64,000 nt of DNA from Lentilactobacillus fungorum (GTDB lineage Bacteria; Bacillota; Bacilli; Lactobacillales; Lactobacillaceae): the NCBI RefSeq assembly GCF_016860605.1, contig NZ_BNJR01000010.1, forward strand, positions 162,768 through 226,767. Reading direction: 5' to 3'. The position numbers were made by a program, and so were the translations under genes. The number at the start of each line of letters is the position of its first letter. Position 1 is the stretch's first letter. Of this stretch, positions 25,442 to 34,319 are shown piece after piece. Under the pieces are notes generated by a model that saw only the letters and a program-made list of their open reading frames with translations, made no database searches and was not told where the DNA came from.

Positions 25442-26779
25442 TTAACCAATCATCACATTTTCCTCTGGATACCTAAACGCGTCTTCTGGTCGCTTTGAGG
25501 TGAGCAATGAATACATTACCGTGAAGATCCCGACTCTGCCCATGAACATCAAGGCTGCAAAAATTAATTTACCAATCAAGCTCAAGTGGGCGATTAGGCC
25601 CAGCGTAAATCCAGTGGTGCCAAACGCTGACACGACGTCAAAGAGGATGTACTGAATGCCATCGGCTTTGGGAACTGTTTCAGTAAAGGTTAAGATTAAG
25701 GTTGCGATCGAGAGGACCACGGCGACTAAGAAGACCAAAGTAAGCGACCGCGATACATTGTCATTACTGAATCGACGCCCCCAAAATGTAGCATCGCGTT
25801 TGCCGCGCAGCGTTGCCCAAACTCGGATTAACAAGATTCCCACGGTGGTGGTTTTGATTCCGCCAGCCGTTGATCCCGGCGTGCCGCCAATCAGCATGAG
25901 AATCATGGTAAAAAAGGTGCCGCCAAGCGAAATTTGGGTTAGCGGCACCGTGTAAAACCCGGCTGTTCTCGGCGTAACCGCAAAAAAGTAGGAGTTCATC
26001 AGGCGGTCAAAAAAGCTCAGGTGAATTTGGCCGCCAAAGTTTCCTTCCGTCAGCATAAAAACAACAAAGCTGATCACAATCAGCCCCAAATAAGTGGTTA
26101 GAGCTAATTTGGTATGTAGGCTTAAGTAATGATCTTCCCGGTAAAATAAAATGTCTTTCCAAACTAAAAAGCCCAGGGACCCTGAGATAATTAAGCAGGT
26201 AAGGACAAAAAGCAAGTATGGGTCATCTTGAAAGCCCACCAAACTATTATTGTATAGATCAAAACCAGCATTACAAAACGCACTGATTGAGTGGAAAATA
26301 CTATAGCCTAATCCTTTGACAAACCCATATCTTGGATAAAAGTCGACAAAAATTAACAGGGTTCCCAGCAGCTGAATTGACAAAGAAAGCCGAACTACTA
26401 GGGAAACGACACTACGCGTATTGGCAAACGATTGTAAATTTAAAGATTGCTGGGTCAATAATTGGGTGGTTAAGTCGACCTTTCGCCGCATAAAGACGGA
26501 TAAGAGAACCGCAAAAGTCATAAAGCCCAAGCCGCCGATTTCTACCAGCATTAGGATAACAATCTTTCCAAACACACTCCAGTGCATCGCCGTATTGACA
26601 ACGGTCATCCCAGTGACGCAGGTTGCCGAAGTCGCAGTGAAAAACGCATTAATGTAACTGGTCATGTGGCCAGTTCGGCTGGCAATCGGGAGTGACAGCA
26701 AAATCGTGCCGATTAAAATAATGCTCAAGAACCCTAGCGTTAAAATCTGGGGCAAAGCAAGCCTTAAGCGAGGTGCCAA
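25442..26779 (-). CDS. ktrB: Potassium uptake channel subunit KtrB (TrkH family)
   Basis: A 445-residue membrane protein with the fourfold M1-P-M2 architecture. The four selectivity-filter segments can be read: TSATCVTGMT, SAFCNAGFD, PRTAGFY and SAFGTTGFT, each with the conserved Gly. It imports K+ (with Na+ dependence known in Ktr systems). The best start is a TTG at 26777-26779, 10 nt after AAAGG; no ATG is available near the family N-terminus. Works with the KtrA gene just downstream. Confidence 0.92.
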   Translation of the reverse strand: MAPRLRLALPQILTLGFLSIILIGTILLSLPIASRTGHMTSYINAFFTATSATCVTGMTVVNTAMHWSVFGKIVILMLVEIGGLGFMTFAVLLSVFMRRKVDLTTQLLTQQSLNLQSFANTRSVVSLVVRLSLSIQLLGTLLIFVDFYPRYGFVKGLGYSIFHSISAFCNAGFDLYNNSLVGFQDDPYLLFVLTCLIISGSLGFLVWKDILFYREDHYLSLHTKLALTTYLGLIVISFVVFMLTEGNFGGQIHLSFFDRLMNSYFFAVTPRTAGFYTVPLTQISLGGTFFTMILMLIGGTPGSTAGGIKTTTVGILLIRVWATLRGKRDATFWGRRFSNDNVSRSLTLVFLVAVVLSIATLILTFTETVPKADGIQYILFDVVSAFGTTGFTLGLIAHLSLIGKLIFAALMFMGRVGIFTVMYSLLTSKRPEDAFRYPEENVMIG

Positions 26780-26906
26780 TGGATCAGAACCTTTCGAATT
26801 GAAGTATCTGCGTTCATTATCTCACATTCTATCTGAAAAGCCCCAACGAATCGGCTAAAATAAGCTATAATAATGATGAAAATAATGATTGTGAGGAACC
26901 CAATTG

Positions 26907-28148
26907 ATGTTAATCAAAAATGTTCATATTCAAAATGACGAAACAACCAAAGATGTTCGAATTGAAGCTGGCAAATTTGCTGAAATTGCGCCAACAATTA
27001 AAGCGGCTGACAATGAAAAGGTCATCAACGCCACTGATAAGCTACTGCTGCCACCATTTGTCGATCCCCACGTGCATCTGGATGCCACGCAAACGGCTGG
27101 TGATCCAGAGTGGAATCAGACTGGGACTTTATTTGATGGCATACGGATTTGGGGTGAACGCAAGCAAACCCTAACGGTGGCAGATGTTAAGGTACGGGCT
27201 AAAAAGGCAATTAAACGCCAAGTGGCAAATGGCATTCAATTTATTAGAAGCCACGTAGACGTGACGGATCCGAATCTGACAGCCCTCAAAGCTTTAATTG
27301 AAGTCAGAGAAGAAATCAAGGATCAAGTTGAACTTCAACTAGTGGCTTTCCCCCAAGAAGGGATTCTCTCATTTCCTAACGGCAAGAAATTGATGACGCA
27401 AGCTGCTGAGTTAGGGGCCGATGTTATTGGCGGCATTCCCCATTTTGAATTCACCCGTGAATACGCGGTGGCTTCCCTGCAATTCTTAATGAAACTCGCA
27501 GAACAAAAGGATAAGTTAGTCGATGTTCATTGCGATGAAATTGACGACCCCCAGTCACGAAGCCTAGAAACTTTAGCCACTTTGGCACTGGAAAGCGGCA
27601 TGGGCGACAAAGTCACGGCCAGCCACACCACGGCAATGGGGTCTTATAACGACGCGTATACTTATAAATTATTTAGGCTGTTGAAATTATCGCACATTAA
27701 CTTTATCGCTAATCCGCTGGTTAACACGAACTTGAGCGGCCGCTTTGATACCTATCCCAAGCGGCGGGGAATGACGCGGGTCAAGGAATTGGCCGAAGAT
27801 GGCATTAACGTGGCGTTTGGTGAAGACGATCTCAAGGATCCGTGGTACCCAATGGGGGATGGTAATATGCTCGACCCGGTTGAAATGGGCATCCACGTTG
27901 GTCACCTAATGGGCTACAACGATATTATGAATGCTTATCAATTTGTAACCATTAATGCTGCCAAAGCCATGCATATTTTAGATCACTATGGGATTGAAGT
28001 TGGTAAACCGGCTAATTGTATTATTATGAATCAAAATAATTTTTATAATGCGTTAAATGAACGGGCCGAGGTTTTATATTCAATCCACAATGGGCAGATT
28101 TTAGTGGCCACTGATCCTAAAAAAGTCCACAATCATTTTAATTCTTAA
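26907..28148 (+). CDS. codA: Cytosine deaminase family amidohydrolase
   Basis: A 413-residue metal-dependent hydrolase, close in pattern to E. coli CodA (cytosine to uracil plus ammonia, pyrimidine salvage). Visible metal and active-site motifs are DPHVHLD, DVHCDEIDD, ASHTTAMGSY and FGEDDLKDPWYPMGDGNM, the last matching the CodA signature with Glu where E. coli has His. Related amidohydrolases act on other ring substrates, so specificity is not certain. No cytosine permease is adjacent. The ATG at 26907 or the TTG three bases upstream could start it; GAGG is nearby. Confidence 0.8.
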   Translation: MLIKNVHIQNDETTKDVRIEAGKFAEIAPTIKAADNEKVINATDKLLLPPFVDPHVHLDATQTAGDPEWNQTGTLFDGIRIWGERKQTLTVADVKVRAKKAIKRQVANGIQFIRSHVDVTDPNLTALKALIEVREEIKDQVELQLVAFPQEGILSFPNGKKLMTQAAELGADVIGGIPHFEFTREYAVASLQFLMKLAEQKDKLVDVHCDEIDDPQSRSLETLATLALESGMGDKVTASHTTAMGSYNDAYTYKLFRLLKLSHINFIANPLVNTNLSGRFDTYPKRRGMTRVKELAEDGINVAFGEDDLKDPWYPMGDGNMLDPVEMGIHVGHLMGYNDIMNAYQFVTINAAKAMHILDHYGIEVGKPANCIIMNQNNFYNALNERAEVLYSIHNGQILVATDPKKVHNHFNS

Positions 28149-28219
28149 GTTAAGGGAATATTTGGGCGACTGGAGAATGTAGGCCGCTTAAAATGTGTGT
28201 CGCAAGGGAGGCTATTAGC

Positions 28220-28381
28220 ATGCTGGCAATTGGCTTGTCAATTGTTGCCCTAGTCGGCTTGTGGTTTGTGATTGCCAAATTGACGGGGCATCGATTGGGA
28301 AAGGGTGCGGTATTGGCCGTCGTTGTTGCATTAGGGTTAATTGGGATTTCTTTAATCACGTTTTTTTCGATGCCGACTTAA
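28220..28381 (+). CDS. Small membrane protein, 53 residues
   Basis: Two hydrophobic helices separated by a short basic loop (TGHRLGKG). The start ATG at 28220 follows AAGGGAGG at 8 nt; an upstream in-frame ATG at 28193 lacks one. It is 71 nt after codA and may be cotranscribed. No family is recognised and no function is proposed. Confidence 0.6.
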   Translation: MLAIGLSIVALVGLWFVIAKLTGHRLGKGAVLAVVVALGLIGISLITFFSMPT

Positions 28382-28406
28382 TCAGCAATCTAGCTGAAAA
28401 CGTAAA

Positions 28407-28461
28407 AATGAGGTCTGGTTAGAAAGTGATCATGGATCAAATTCTAACCGGATCTCATTTT
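28407..28461. terminator. Bidirectional terminator
   Basis: ATGAGGTCTGGTTAGAA pairs with TTCTAACCGGATCTCAT around a 19-nt loop, with A and T runs on both sides, between convergent genes. Confidence 0.75.
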
Positions 28462-28488
28462 GGGTGTAACGGATGTTCCTCAAATGAT

Positions 28489-28983
28489 TTAAAGCTTCTT
28501 GGACTTTTTCTTTAATACTGGTGACTTCTTGGGTCCCACCGCTTTTTGGGCAGCAGCTTCTTTTTGAGCGGCAGCGGCTTCCTTGCGTTTTTTTGAGCGT
28601 TCCTTCAAAATATCTTTGAGGGTATTGATATCTTCTTCGTGCATAACCTTCCACTGCTTGTAGGAGGTATTGGTATCCGTGTCAGTTGGCTTTAAGCCGG
28701 TATCGAGCCAGAATAGTGATTCGGTCAAGCTGGAAAAGTTGTGCATCCAGAGTGTCTGGCCGTTTTCTGAGTCAAAGGCAACGTATGAGCGGGCGTGTCG
28801 TTGTAAAAAGGTATGCTTACGAATTTTGAAAGCTTCTCGTTTACGCGTCAGGCGGTAATCGGGTAAAATATACTTACCTTTATTTTTCAATTGTGGAAAA
28901 CGTTCGTTTATTTGATCGGAACGGTCTTTTAAGAGGGCTTTCGCCTCTGTTACCGTGATCAATGTGGCTTTTGTTTGGGTCAT
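28489..28983 (-). CDS. Hypothetical protein with Lys/Ala-rich tail
   Basis: A 164-residue cytosolic protein with no recognised family. Residues 1-125 look globular, with a basic segment (RLTRKREAFKIRKH) and an aromatic stretch (TLWMHNFSSLTESLFWLD). Residues 125-164 are a Lys/Ala-rich low-complexity tail that probably binds nucleic acid. The start ATG follows GGGGGC; the TTG just upstream is an alternative. Its upstream side is filled by palindromic repeats. Confidence 0.65.
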   Translation of the reverse strand: MTQTKATLITVTEAKALLKDRSDQINERFPQLKNKGKYILPDYRLTRKREAFKIRKHTFLQRHARSYVAFDSENGQTLWMHNFSSLTESLFWLDTGLKPTDTDTNTSYKQWKVMHEEDINTLKDILKERSKKRKEAAAAQKEAAAQKAVGPKKSPVLKKKSKKL

Positions 28984-29070
28984 CAATTTTGCCCCCTTTT
29001 ATATCTATTTTCGCATAGATTTATCTAATTGGAAAGCAGATAGATAGATTATAAACATTTATTAATAAGT

Positions 29071-29490
29071 AGTGAGCGGAGCCAGGCGTTTAGAAAGCGG
29101 AGCGTAAGTCTCCTCAGCCAGAAATCCCCGGGCTTGGGATTTTTGGCTGAGGTGCTTACGTGTAGCTTTCTGCCTGGCGCAGCTGTCCTAAAGTAGTGAG
29201 CGGAGCAAAGCGGTTAGAAGCTAGAGCCTAAGTTATCTTGGTCAGAAATCCCGGGTTTGGATTTTTGGCCGAGATGGCTTAGGTGCAAGCTTCTGCTTTG
29301 CGCAGCTGTCCTACAATAGTGAGTGGAGCAAAGCGGTTAGAAAGCGGAGCCTAAGGTGACTTGACCGAAAATCCAGGGCTTGGGATTTTTGGGCAAGTGA
29401 GCTTAGGTGCAGCTTTCTGCTTTGCGCAGCTGTCCTCTGCCAAGTAATGGTGAACCAGAAATCCCAGGCTTAGATTTTTGGACAGAAGGC
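29071..29490. repeat. Three copies plus a core fragment of the 120-bp palindromic repeat
   Basis: Copies at 29071-29190, 29195-29313 and 29318-29436, then a partial core at about 29447-29490. Left ends read AGTGAGCGGAGC, right ends CGCAGCTGTCCT. The first copy has GCCAGGC/GCCTGGC arms and the next two GCAAAGC/GCTTTGC, and the inner arms also differ (CTCAGCC/GGCTGAG in the first). Confidence 0.85.
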
Positions 29491-29540
29491 AATAAATGTA
29501 ATTTTCCTAATAAAAAATTTATACACTAGGAGTTCCAATA

Positions 29541-30383
29541 ATGAAATATTACGCAGTCAAAAAAGGCCGCCAAACAGGCATTTTTACCTCTTGGGACGTG
29601 ACCGAAAAGCAGGTAAAGGGCTACCCAGCAGCTAAGTTTAAAAGCTTCAAAACGCAAGCTGAAGCCAAGCAGTACTTGAATGGCCAATCAAAACCGGCTG
29701 CCGAAAAGCGGCCAGTTGCTGCTAAGTCAGGCATAGCTGATGCGGAGATTGTTTTATACACCGACGGCGGCTCCAGAAATCACGGCAATGTAAAAGGCGG
29801 CCATGTAAAAGCCAATGATAAGGCAGCTTGGGCGTATTTAATCGTTAACCACGACAAGCGAATTGCCAATTCTGGTGGCGAATGGGGAGCGACAAATAAT
29901 CGAATGGAAGTTATGGCGTTCTATCAAGCCTTAAATTATCTTAATGCGCAAGGTTTACAAGACGACCCCATCACGGCGGTTTTAGATTCCAAGTACGTTT
30001 TAAACGCCGTGACCAAAGGCTGGCTGAAAGGCTGGCAGCGCCGGGGTTGGACTAAAAGTGGCGGCGGCAAACTAGAAAATAAAGAACTTTGGCAACAAGT
30101 TGCCGATAAGCTCCGCCATTTTTCTCACATCACTTTTCATTGGACCAAGGGCCACGCCGATAACGAAGGGAATGTTTACGTCGACGAACTGTTGAATCGG
30201 ACAATGGATCAGATGAAAACAAAAGCACCGCAATCTGATCGGCCAACGGTGATAAACCCGAATGCTGATCGATTAGCGGCGCAGACAGCTTCAAAAGCTC
30301 CTCATCATGATACCCAAGAATCCGTTCATGATATCGAACAGAACCTAAAGCAGTTGGGATTGTTTGACGATGATCAAGGTTGA
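29541..30383 (+). CDS. rnhA: Ribonuclease HI with N-terminal hybrid-binding domain
   Basis: A 280-residue RNase H1 that cuts RNA in RNA-DNA hybrids. Residues 1-47 are the viroplasmin-like hybrid-binding domain (KYYAVKKGRQTGIFTSW, YPAAKFKSFKT). After a linker, about 70-215 is the catalytic domain with Asp (LYTDGGSRN), Glu (NNRMEVMAFYQAL), Asp (VLDSKYVLNAV) and the His-Ala-Asp of KGHADNEGN. A 60-residue low-complexity tail ends in an amphipathic segment (IEQNLKQLGLFDDD) that resembles a protein-docking peptide. AGGAG precedes ATG. It converges with the next gene, overlapping 10 nt. Confidence 0.9.
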   Translation: MKYYAVKKGRQTGIFTSWDVTEKQVKGYPAAKFKSFKTQAEAKQYLNGQSKPAAEKRPVAAKSGIADAEIVLYTDGGSRNHGNVKGGHVKANDKAAWAYLIVNHDKRIANSGGEWGATNNRMEVMAFYQALNYLNAQGLQDDPITAVLDSKYVLNAVTKGWLKGWQRRGWTKSGGGKLENKELWQQVADKLRHFSHITFHWTKGHADNEGNVYVDELLNRTMDQMKTKAPQSDRPTVINPNADRLAAQTASKAPHHDTQESVHDIEQNLKQLGLFDDDQG

Positions 30384-30940
30384 TGCCGATTAACATGATG
30401 ATATCTGCGATCAACTTCCTTGCTCCAAAAGCCACCGGATAGTTGAACCGGTTCTTGAACCATGATAAACGCATCTGGTGAAATTTCTTGGATCTGTTCC
30501 ATAAGGCGTCGATCAGCTTTTCGAGGCGCTAAAATGCTTAGGACAAGCCGGGCACCAGAACGGCCCTGAGCCCGGCTGACGGTTACCCCATAGCCGAGGT
30601 CTCGCAGCCGTTCAGCCAATTCCTCGTTGTGAGCGTGAATGGGATTGGTTGGGTCAATTTGGACGGTTACTTGAAAGTTCACGTAACCCAAAGCAATCTT
30701 ATCCTCAATGACGATGCCAATATAGATTCCGACCCCAAATCCAATCGCATAAGCGGCGATGTTGAGGGGGCTGTCAATGTGCTGCAGCGCGATTGCCAGC
30801 GCCATAACATATATAAACTCTTCAAAGACGGCGACAATCGGGGCTAAAAATTGGTGGCCTTTGACAACGAGCATGGTTCTGAAGGTATTAATTGAAATAT
30901 ATAAGGCGTTTAAGATAAAAATAGTGACCGCAAGTTTCAT
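30374..30940 (-). CDS. Membrane protein with DUF2179 domain (YebE/YitT-like C-terminus)
   Basis: A 188-residue protein with three hydrophobic helices (residues 1-85, DUF5698-like) followed by a soluble ferredoxin-like DUF2179 domain (about 110-170, GYGVTVSRAQGRSGARLVLSILAPRKADRRLMEQI). The latter occurs in nucleotide-responsive membrane proteins, but the function is not established. ATG at 30940 follows GGGAGG; a frame extending to 30982 includes the ribosome site itself. Confidence 0.82.
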   Translation of the reverse strand: MKLAVTIFILNALYISINTFRTMLVVKGHQFLAPIVAVFEEFIYVMALAIALQHIDSPLNIAAYAIGFGVGIYIGIVIEDKIALGYVNFQVTVQIDPTNPIHAHNEELAERLRDLGYGVTVSRAQGRSGARLVLSILAPRKADRRLMEQIQEISPDAFIMVQEPVQLSGGFWSKEVDRRYHHVNRHQP

Positions 30941-31121
30941 CGATTTTATTCCTCCCACTGTATTTAGTGAATAGTGTATCACTTTTGGGTAATCCGTTTG
31001 TTAATTAAAGTCATATTAAGCTTCATATCAAGGCTGGACCGCTTTGTTAACATTGACAACGGTTGCAATTAACGGTATTCTAGCTTTTGTATAATATCTT
31101 AAAATGAGGGTTGCTAACCGA

Positions 31122-31562
31122 ATGAATAATACTAAATTAATTCCATATCTAACCTTTGAAGACACAAGAGAAGCTCTCAAATATTACCAAGACGTATTCG
31201 GCGTCACGGACGTCACTCGGGTGTCACCAACTGAAAAACAAGCTGAAGCCATGTCACTTAACGAAGACGTCAATTTGGCTGATTTAACGTTGAAGGCGAG
31301 CTTTAAAGTATTGGGGCAAGAGATTAACTGTGCCGATAGTTTCATGGGCAAACCGGTTATTTCAACACTAATCTCGCTAATGTTACAAGTTGATCTTCAT
31401 GATTCGGATGCTGCTGACAACCTAGAGGCTTTATACAAGCGGGTTGTTGAATCAGAAGAAGTGAAGGTAATCGTGACTTACGAAAAGAAATCTTCTGGCA
31501 ATAAATACGGCCAAATCGTTGATAAGTACGGGATCACGTGGATCTTCAACGCGATTAAGTAA
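31122..31562 (+). CDS. VOC/glyoxalase superfamily protein, PhnB-like
   Basis: A 146-residue protein of the vicinal oxygen chelate fold. LIPYLTFEDTREALKYYQDVFGV is the family N-terminal strand-helix with the conserved F/Y-YxxxF, and YGITWIFN closes the fold (PhnB consensus G-x-x-W-x-x). The usual metal His residues are not evident, so it may bind rather than transform a ligand. ATG at 31122 is likely; the in-frame ATG at 31104 is possible. Confidence 0.78.
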   Translation: MNNTKLIPYLTFEDTREALKYYQDVFGVTDVTRVSPTEKQAEAMSLNEDVNLADLTLKASFKVLGQEINCADSFMGKPVISTLISLMLQVDLHDSDAADNLEALYKRVVESEEVKVIVTYEKKSSGNKYGQIVDKYGITWIFNAIK

Positions 31563-31577
31563 GTTGAATGTGACCTT

Positions 31578-31616
31578 GGGCTGAAGCAAAGCAATTGTTT
31601 TGTTTTCAGCCTTTTG
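31578..31616 (+). terminator. Terminator after the VOC gene
   Basis: GGGCTGAAGCAAA pairs with TTTGTTTTCAGCC and is followed by four T residues. Confidence 0.75.
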
Positions 31617-31647
31617 TTATATTCAATTTAGTAAGGAGATGGGGCGA

Positions 31648-32322
31648 ATGGCTGAATTTGATCAGATCAAAGGGGTCTTGTTTGACCTCAATGGCATTAT
31701 TACGGATTCTTGGCTGTATCACAGCAAGTCCTGGCAAGAAATTGCCAGCCAACTTGGAATCGGCTGGAGCAAGCGGCTGGAAGAACAAATCAAAGGCCGT
31801 GATCGGCTTGATTCGTTAAACGTGATCTTGGCAGCTGGCGGTCAACTTAATCACTATTCAAAAGCAGAGAAACAGCAGTTGGCAGATCAAAAGAACGCCA
31901 TTTACCAAACAATGCTAGACAAGATGAGCCCTAAAGATATTCTGCCGGGCATTTTGGACTTCTTGGCTGAACTTAAGGCGAATGGTTATCAAATGATTAT
32001 TGCTTCCGCTTCTGCTAACGCCCCCAAGGAAATCCAGAAACTACAGCTACAGGCCGATTTTCCCTTAATTGTTGACATTAATAAGATTAAACATAATAAG
32101 CCGGCGCCAGACGTATTCTTAAAAGCAGCTGAAATGCTGCATCTAGCCCCCGATCAGTGTGTCGGAATCGACGATGGGGTGGTTGGTGTAAAATCGATTA
32201 ACGCCGCCCAGATGACGTCGATTGGCGTCGGGGATCCAAAGATTTTGTCTGAGGCCGCGATTCACTTCACAACCACTAAAGAGTTGACCTTAGCTAACAT
32301 CCGTCAAGCTTGGCCTAAATGA
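31648..32322 (+). CDS. pgmB: Beta-phosphoglucomutase-like HAD protein with altered active-site residues
   Basis: A 224-residue HAD-fold protein, near the length of beta-phosphoglucomutase, which interconverts beta-glucose 1- and 6-phosphate after maltose or trehalose phosphorolysis. It keeps the nucleophile Asp, cap residues (GRDRLDSLNVIL) and the Lys of NKPAPDVF. However motif I reads FDLNGIITD, not FDLDGxxTD, so the general acid/base Asp is Asn, and the SASKN motif reads SASAN, losing the phosphate-binding Lys. Activity may be lost or changed. ATG at 31648 has GGAG 9 nt upstream. No phosphorylase gene is nearby. The symbol marks the family only. Confidence 0.75.
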   Translation: MAEFDQIKGVLFDLNGIITDSWLYHSKSWQEIASQLGIGWSKRLEEQIKGRDRLDSLNVILAAGGQLNHYSKAEKQQLADQKNAIYQTMLDKMSPKDILPGILDFLAELKANGYQMIIASASANAPKEIQKLQLQADFPLIVDINKIKHNKPAPDVFLKAAEMLHLAPDQCVGIDDGVVGVKSINAAQMTSIGVGDPKILSEAAIHFTTTKELTLANIRQAWPK

Positions 32323-32675
32323 GTGTTTAAATACTGTTTTAAAACAACAGCTTGATTATTCTCTCGATCTTTGGCGCCATATAGGAGAATGACGTTATCA
32401 TTTTTTAATTTATCACCAATTAATTGCACGAAATCCGCCGTTTTAGGGTTGGTGTCCAGTTCGGTGACGTATTTTTCCTTGAATGCCGAAAATTTCGCAG
32501 GATCATGGGCAAACCAGGCACGCAGTTCTTTAGACGGCGCAATTTCTTTTTCCCATTCGTCCAGTTTTGCATTGACCTTCGAAATTCCTCGCGGCCACAA
32601 ACGATCGACTAAAATGCGGTAGCCTGATAGATCTTGGGGTTTATCATAGATTCTTTCTAATTTTAATGATGTCAT
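32304..32675 (-). CDS. DUF488 family protein (YeaO-like)
   Basis: A 123-residue cytosolic protein of DUF488. Family motifs are YRILVDRLWPRGI near the N-terminus, WEKEIAPSKELRAWFAHDP in the middle and VILLYGAKDRENNQAVVL at the end. Biochemical function is not established. ATG at 32675 has AGGAGG 6 nt upstream. It converges with the pgmB-like gene with a 19-nt overlap; palindromic repeats fill its upstream side. Confidence 0.88.
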   Translation of the reverse strand: MTSLKLERIYDKPQDLSGYRILVDRLWPRGISKVNAKLDEWEKEIAPSKELRAWFAHDPAKFSAFKEKYVTELDTNPKTADFVQLIGDKLKNDNVILLYGAKDRENNQAVVLKQYLNTHLGQA

Positions 32676-32722
32676 GTTTTGCCTCCTAAGCATAGAGGTG
32701 GGCAGAGCTAAGCGCTTTGCTG

Positions 32723-32966
32723 AGGACAGCTGCGCAAAGCAGAAACTTCCGCATAAGCACCTCAGCCAAAAATTCCAAGCCCGGGAATTTCTGTCTGAGG
32801 AGACTTATGCTCCAGTCTCTAAGCGCCTGGCTCCGCTCACTGTTTGTAGGACAGCTGCGCCAGGCAGAAACTTCCGCATAAGCACCTCTAACGAAAATCC
32901 CAAACCCGGGGATTCCCGTTAGAGGAGACATATGCTCCAGTTTCTAAGCGCCTGGCTCCGCTCACT
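32723..32966. repeat. Two copies of the 120-bp palindromic repeat, opposite orientation
   Basis: Copies at 32723-32841 and 32847-32966 run in the reverse direction to those at 24 and 29 kb: they start AGGACAGCTGCGC and end GGCTCCGCTCACT. They lie between two divergent genes. In the second copy the inner arms are CTCTAACG with CGTTAGAG, unlike any other copy. Confidence 0.85.
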
Positions 32967-33020
32967 GTCTTAATTATAGAACAAATTACGGGATTGCAAT
33001 ACTGAAAGGGGGATTAAAGC

Positions 33021-33647
33021 TTGAGTGAGCTTGATCCATTTTACGCCAGCGCCCCTACCACTGAATTGTCAAAGCAATTGTTGGGGATGCTGCTTACATA
33101 TGAGTCGCCAAAAGGCAAAGTTGGTGGCTGGATTGTTGAAACTGAGGCCTACTTGGGCCAAAAAGATTCCGCGGCCCACGCCTTTAATGGTCGGCGGACA
33201 GCTTCTAATGAACCCCTGTACGGACCGCCCGGCACGGTTTATATCTATTCTATTCACGGCAGGTATTTGCTAGATGTTGCGGCTCAGGCCAAAGATACCC
33301 CTCAAGGAATCTTAATTCGAGCAATTGAACCGGCGATTGGCGTGGATATTATGTTGGCAAATCGTCATAAGCCGGGGACTAATTTAACCAACGGGCCCGG
33401 TAAACTAATGGAGGCTTTTGGCATTGCCGATAAAAAGATGAACTTTGAAATTTTCGGCGATGGTCGATTAAACATTGATAAACAAACCAAAAAAATCCCC
33501 ACAACGATTGAATCTTCTAATCGCATTGGGGTAGCTAATCAAGGCGACTGGGCAACCAAGCCGCTGAGATATTTTGTTAAGGGCAATCCTTACGTTTCGG
33601 GAATTGCCAAACGAGACGTCGACCAAAAGTACTTTGGTTGGCGTTAG
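33021..33647 (+). CDS. mpg: 3-methyladenine DNA glycosylase, AAG/Mpg family
   Basis: A 208-residue base-excision repair glycosylase that removes alkylated purines. VGGWIVETEAYLG contains the catalytic Glu; DSAAHAFNGRRTASNEPLYGPPGTVYIYSIHG is the family's DNA-binding block and NLTNGPGKLMEAFGI another. The start is a TTG at 33021, with AAAGGGGG 8 nt upstream; there is no ATG at the family N-terminus. It converges on the next gene with a 4-nt overlap. Confidence 0.9.
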   Translation: MSELDPFYASAPTTELSKQLLGMLLTYESPKGKVGGWIVETEAYLGQKDSAAHAFNGRRTASNEPLYGPPGTVYIYSIHGRYLLDVAAQAKDTPQGILIRAIEPAIGVDIMLANRHKPGTNLTNGPGKLMEAFGIADKKMNFEIFGDGRLNIDKQTKKIPTTIESSNRIGVANQGDWATKPLRYFVKGNPYVSGIAKRDVDQKYFGWR

Positions 33648-34144
33648 TTGTTGCGGTGGGCAATTTTGGCCGAAACCGCGCTTGCGATGGCACCGACAAT
33701 ATCGTCGATAAAGGTATTGGAGGTACCATCTTTTTCTTCATCAAGTTTTTTGACGACGCCGCTCTTGTCGCGGTCAACGTAGCCATAATTGGTGATACCA
33801 ATTGTGCCATAAATGTTGGCAATGTTTAGGGCAATGCCTTCGTCGACGCCAAAAACACCCGAGTCGTTCATAATGATGCTTTCTAAGGGTTCTTTAAGCA
33901 ATCCCTGGGTTGCCAATCGGTCGAGCTCAAGGCCAACCATCGCGTTATTTAATACTTCTCGTTTATGAAGGACATCAATGGTGTCTTTTTTGACCTCATC
34001 CATTGAAATGTCTGGGATATATTTCTTTTGGAGGTTGTACGCCATTTGAGCAATGTCCTCATACGTGACGCCGCGATCGTTTAAGGCGTTAATAACGAAA
34101 TTGTACGCGGCCGTGTCCGGGAATCGAAAATTTTTATTATTCAC
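33644..34144 (-). CDS. Phosphatidylglycerophosphatase A family protein (YutG-like)
   Basis: A 166-residue all-helical soluble protein of the PgpA/YutG family. Recognisable parts are NDRGVTYEDIAQMAYNLQKKYIP, a central block ending IIMNDSGVFGVDEGIALNIANIYGTIG, and FIDDIVGAIASAVSAKIAH. PgpA dephosphorylates phosphatidylglycerophosphate, but Gram-positive members lack the membrane helices and their substrate is less certain. Its start codon is followed by NNKNFRFPD. Monocistronic. Confidence 0.8.
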   Translation of the reverse strand: MNNKNFRFPDTAAYNFVINALNDRGVTYEDIAQMAYNLQKKYIPDISMDEVKKDTIDVLHKREVLNNAMVGLELDRLATQGLLKEPLESIIMNDSGVFGVDEGIALNIANIYGTIGITNYGYVDRDKSGVVKKLDEEKDGTSNTFIDDIVGAIASAVSAKIAHRNN

Positions 34145-34257
34145 GTTACATCAGTCCTTTTATACCAGTATAGTGCAAACGATGAGACAAGCAACGTAAA
34201 CGGTTTTTAATTGTCGGAGTCGATTACGCATCGAAGACTGTTGCCGGTTTCACCACT

Positions 34258-34305
34258 TTAAAAGGCTGGAACAAAACGTCAATGTTTTGCTCACAGCCTT
34301 ATTTT
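34258..34305 (-). terminator. Terminator of map
   Basis: On the minus strand AAGGCTGTGAGCAAAAC pairs with GTTTTGTTCCAGCCTT and is followed by TT, 14 nt after the stop codon. Confidence 0.8.
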
Positions 34306-34319
34306 GGTTATCCATTAAA

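Noticed and set aside
32674..32931. Two opposed open frames of about 80 codons
   Set aside because: Both are read-throughs of repeat copies, matching frames at 24 kb and 56 kb.
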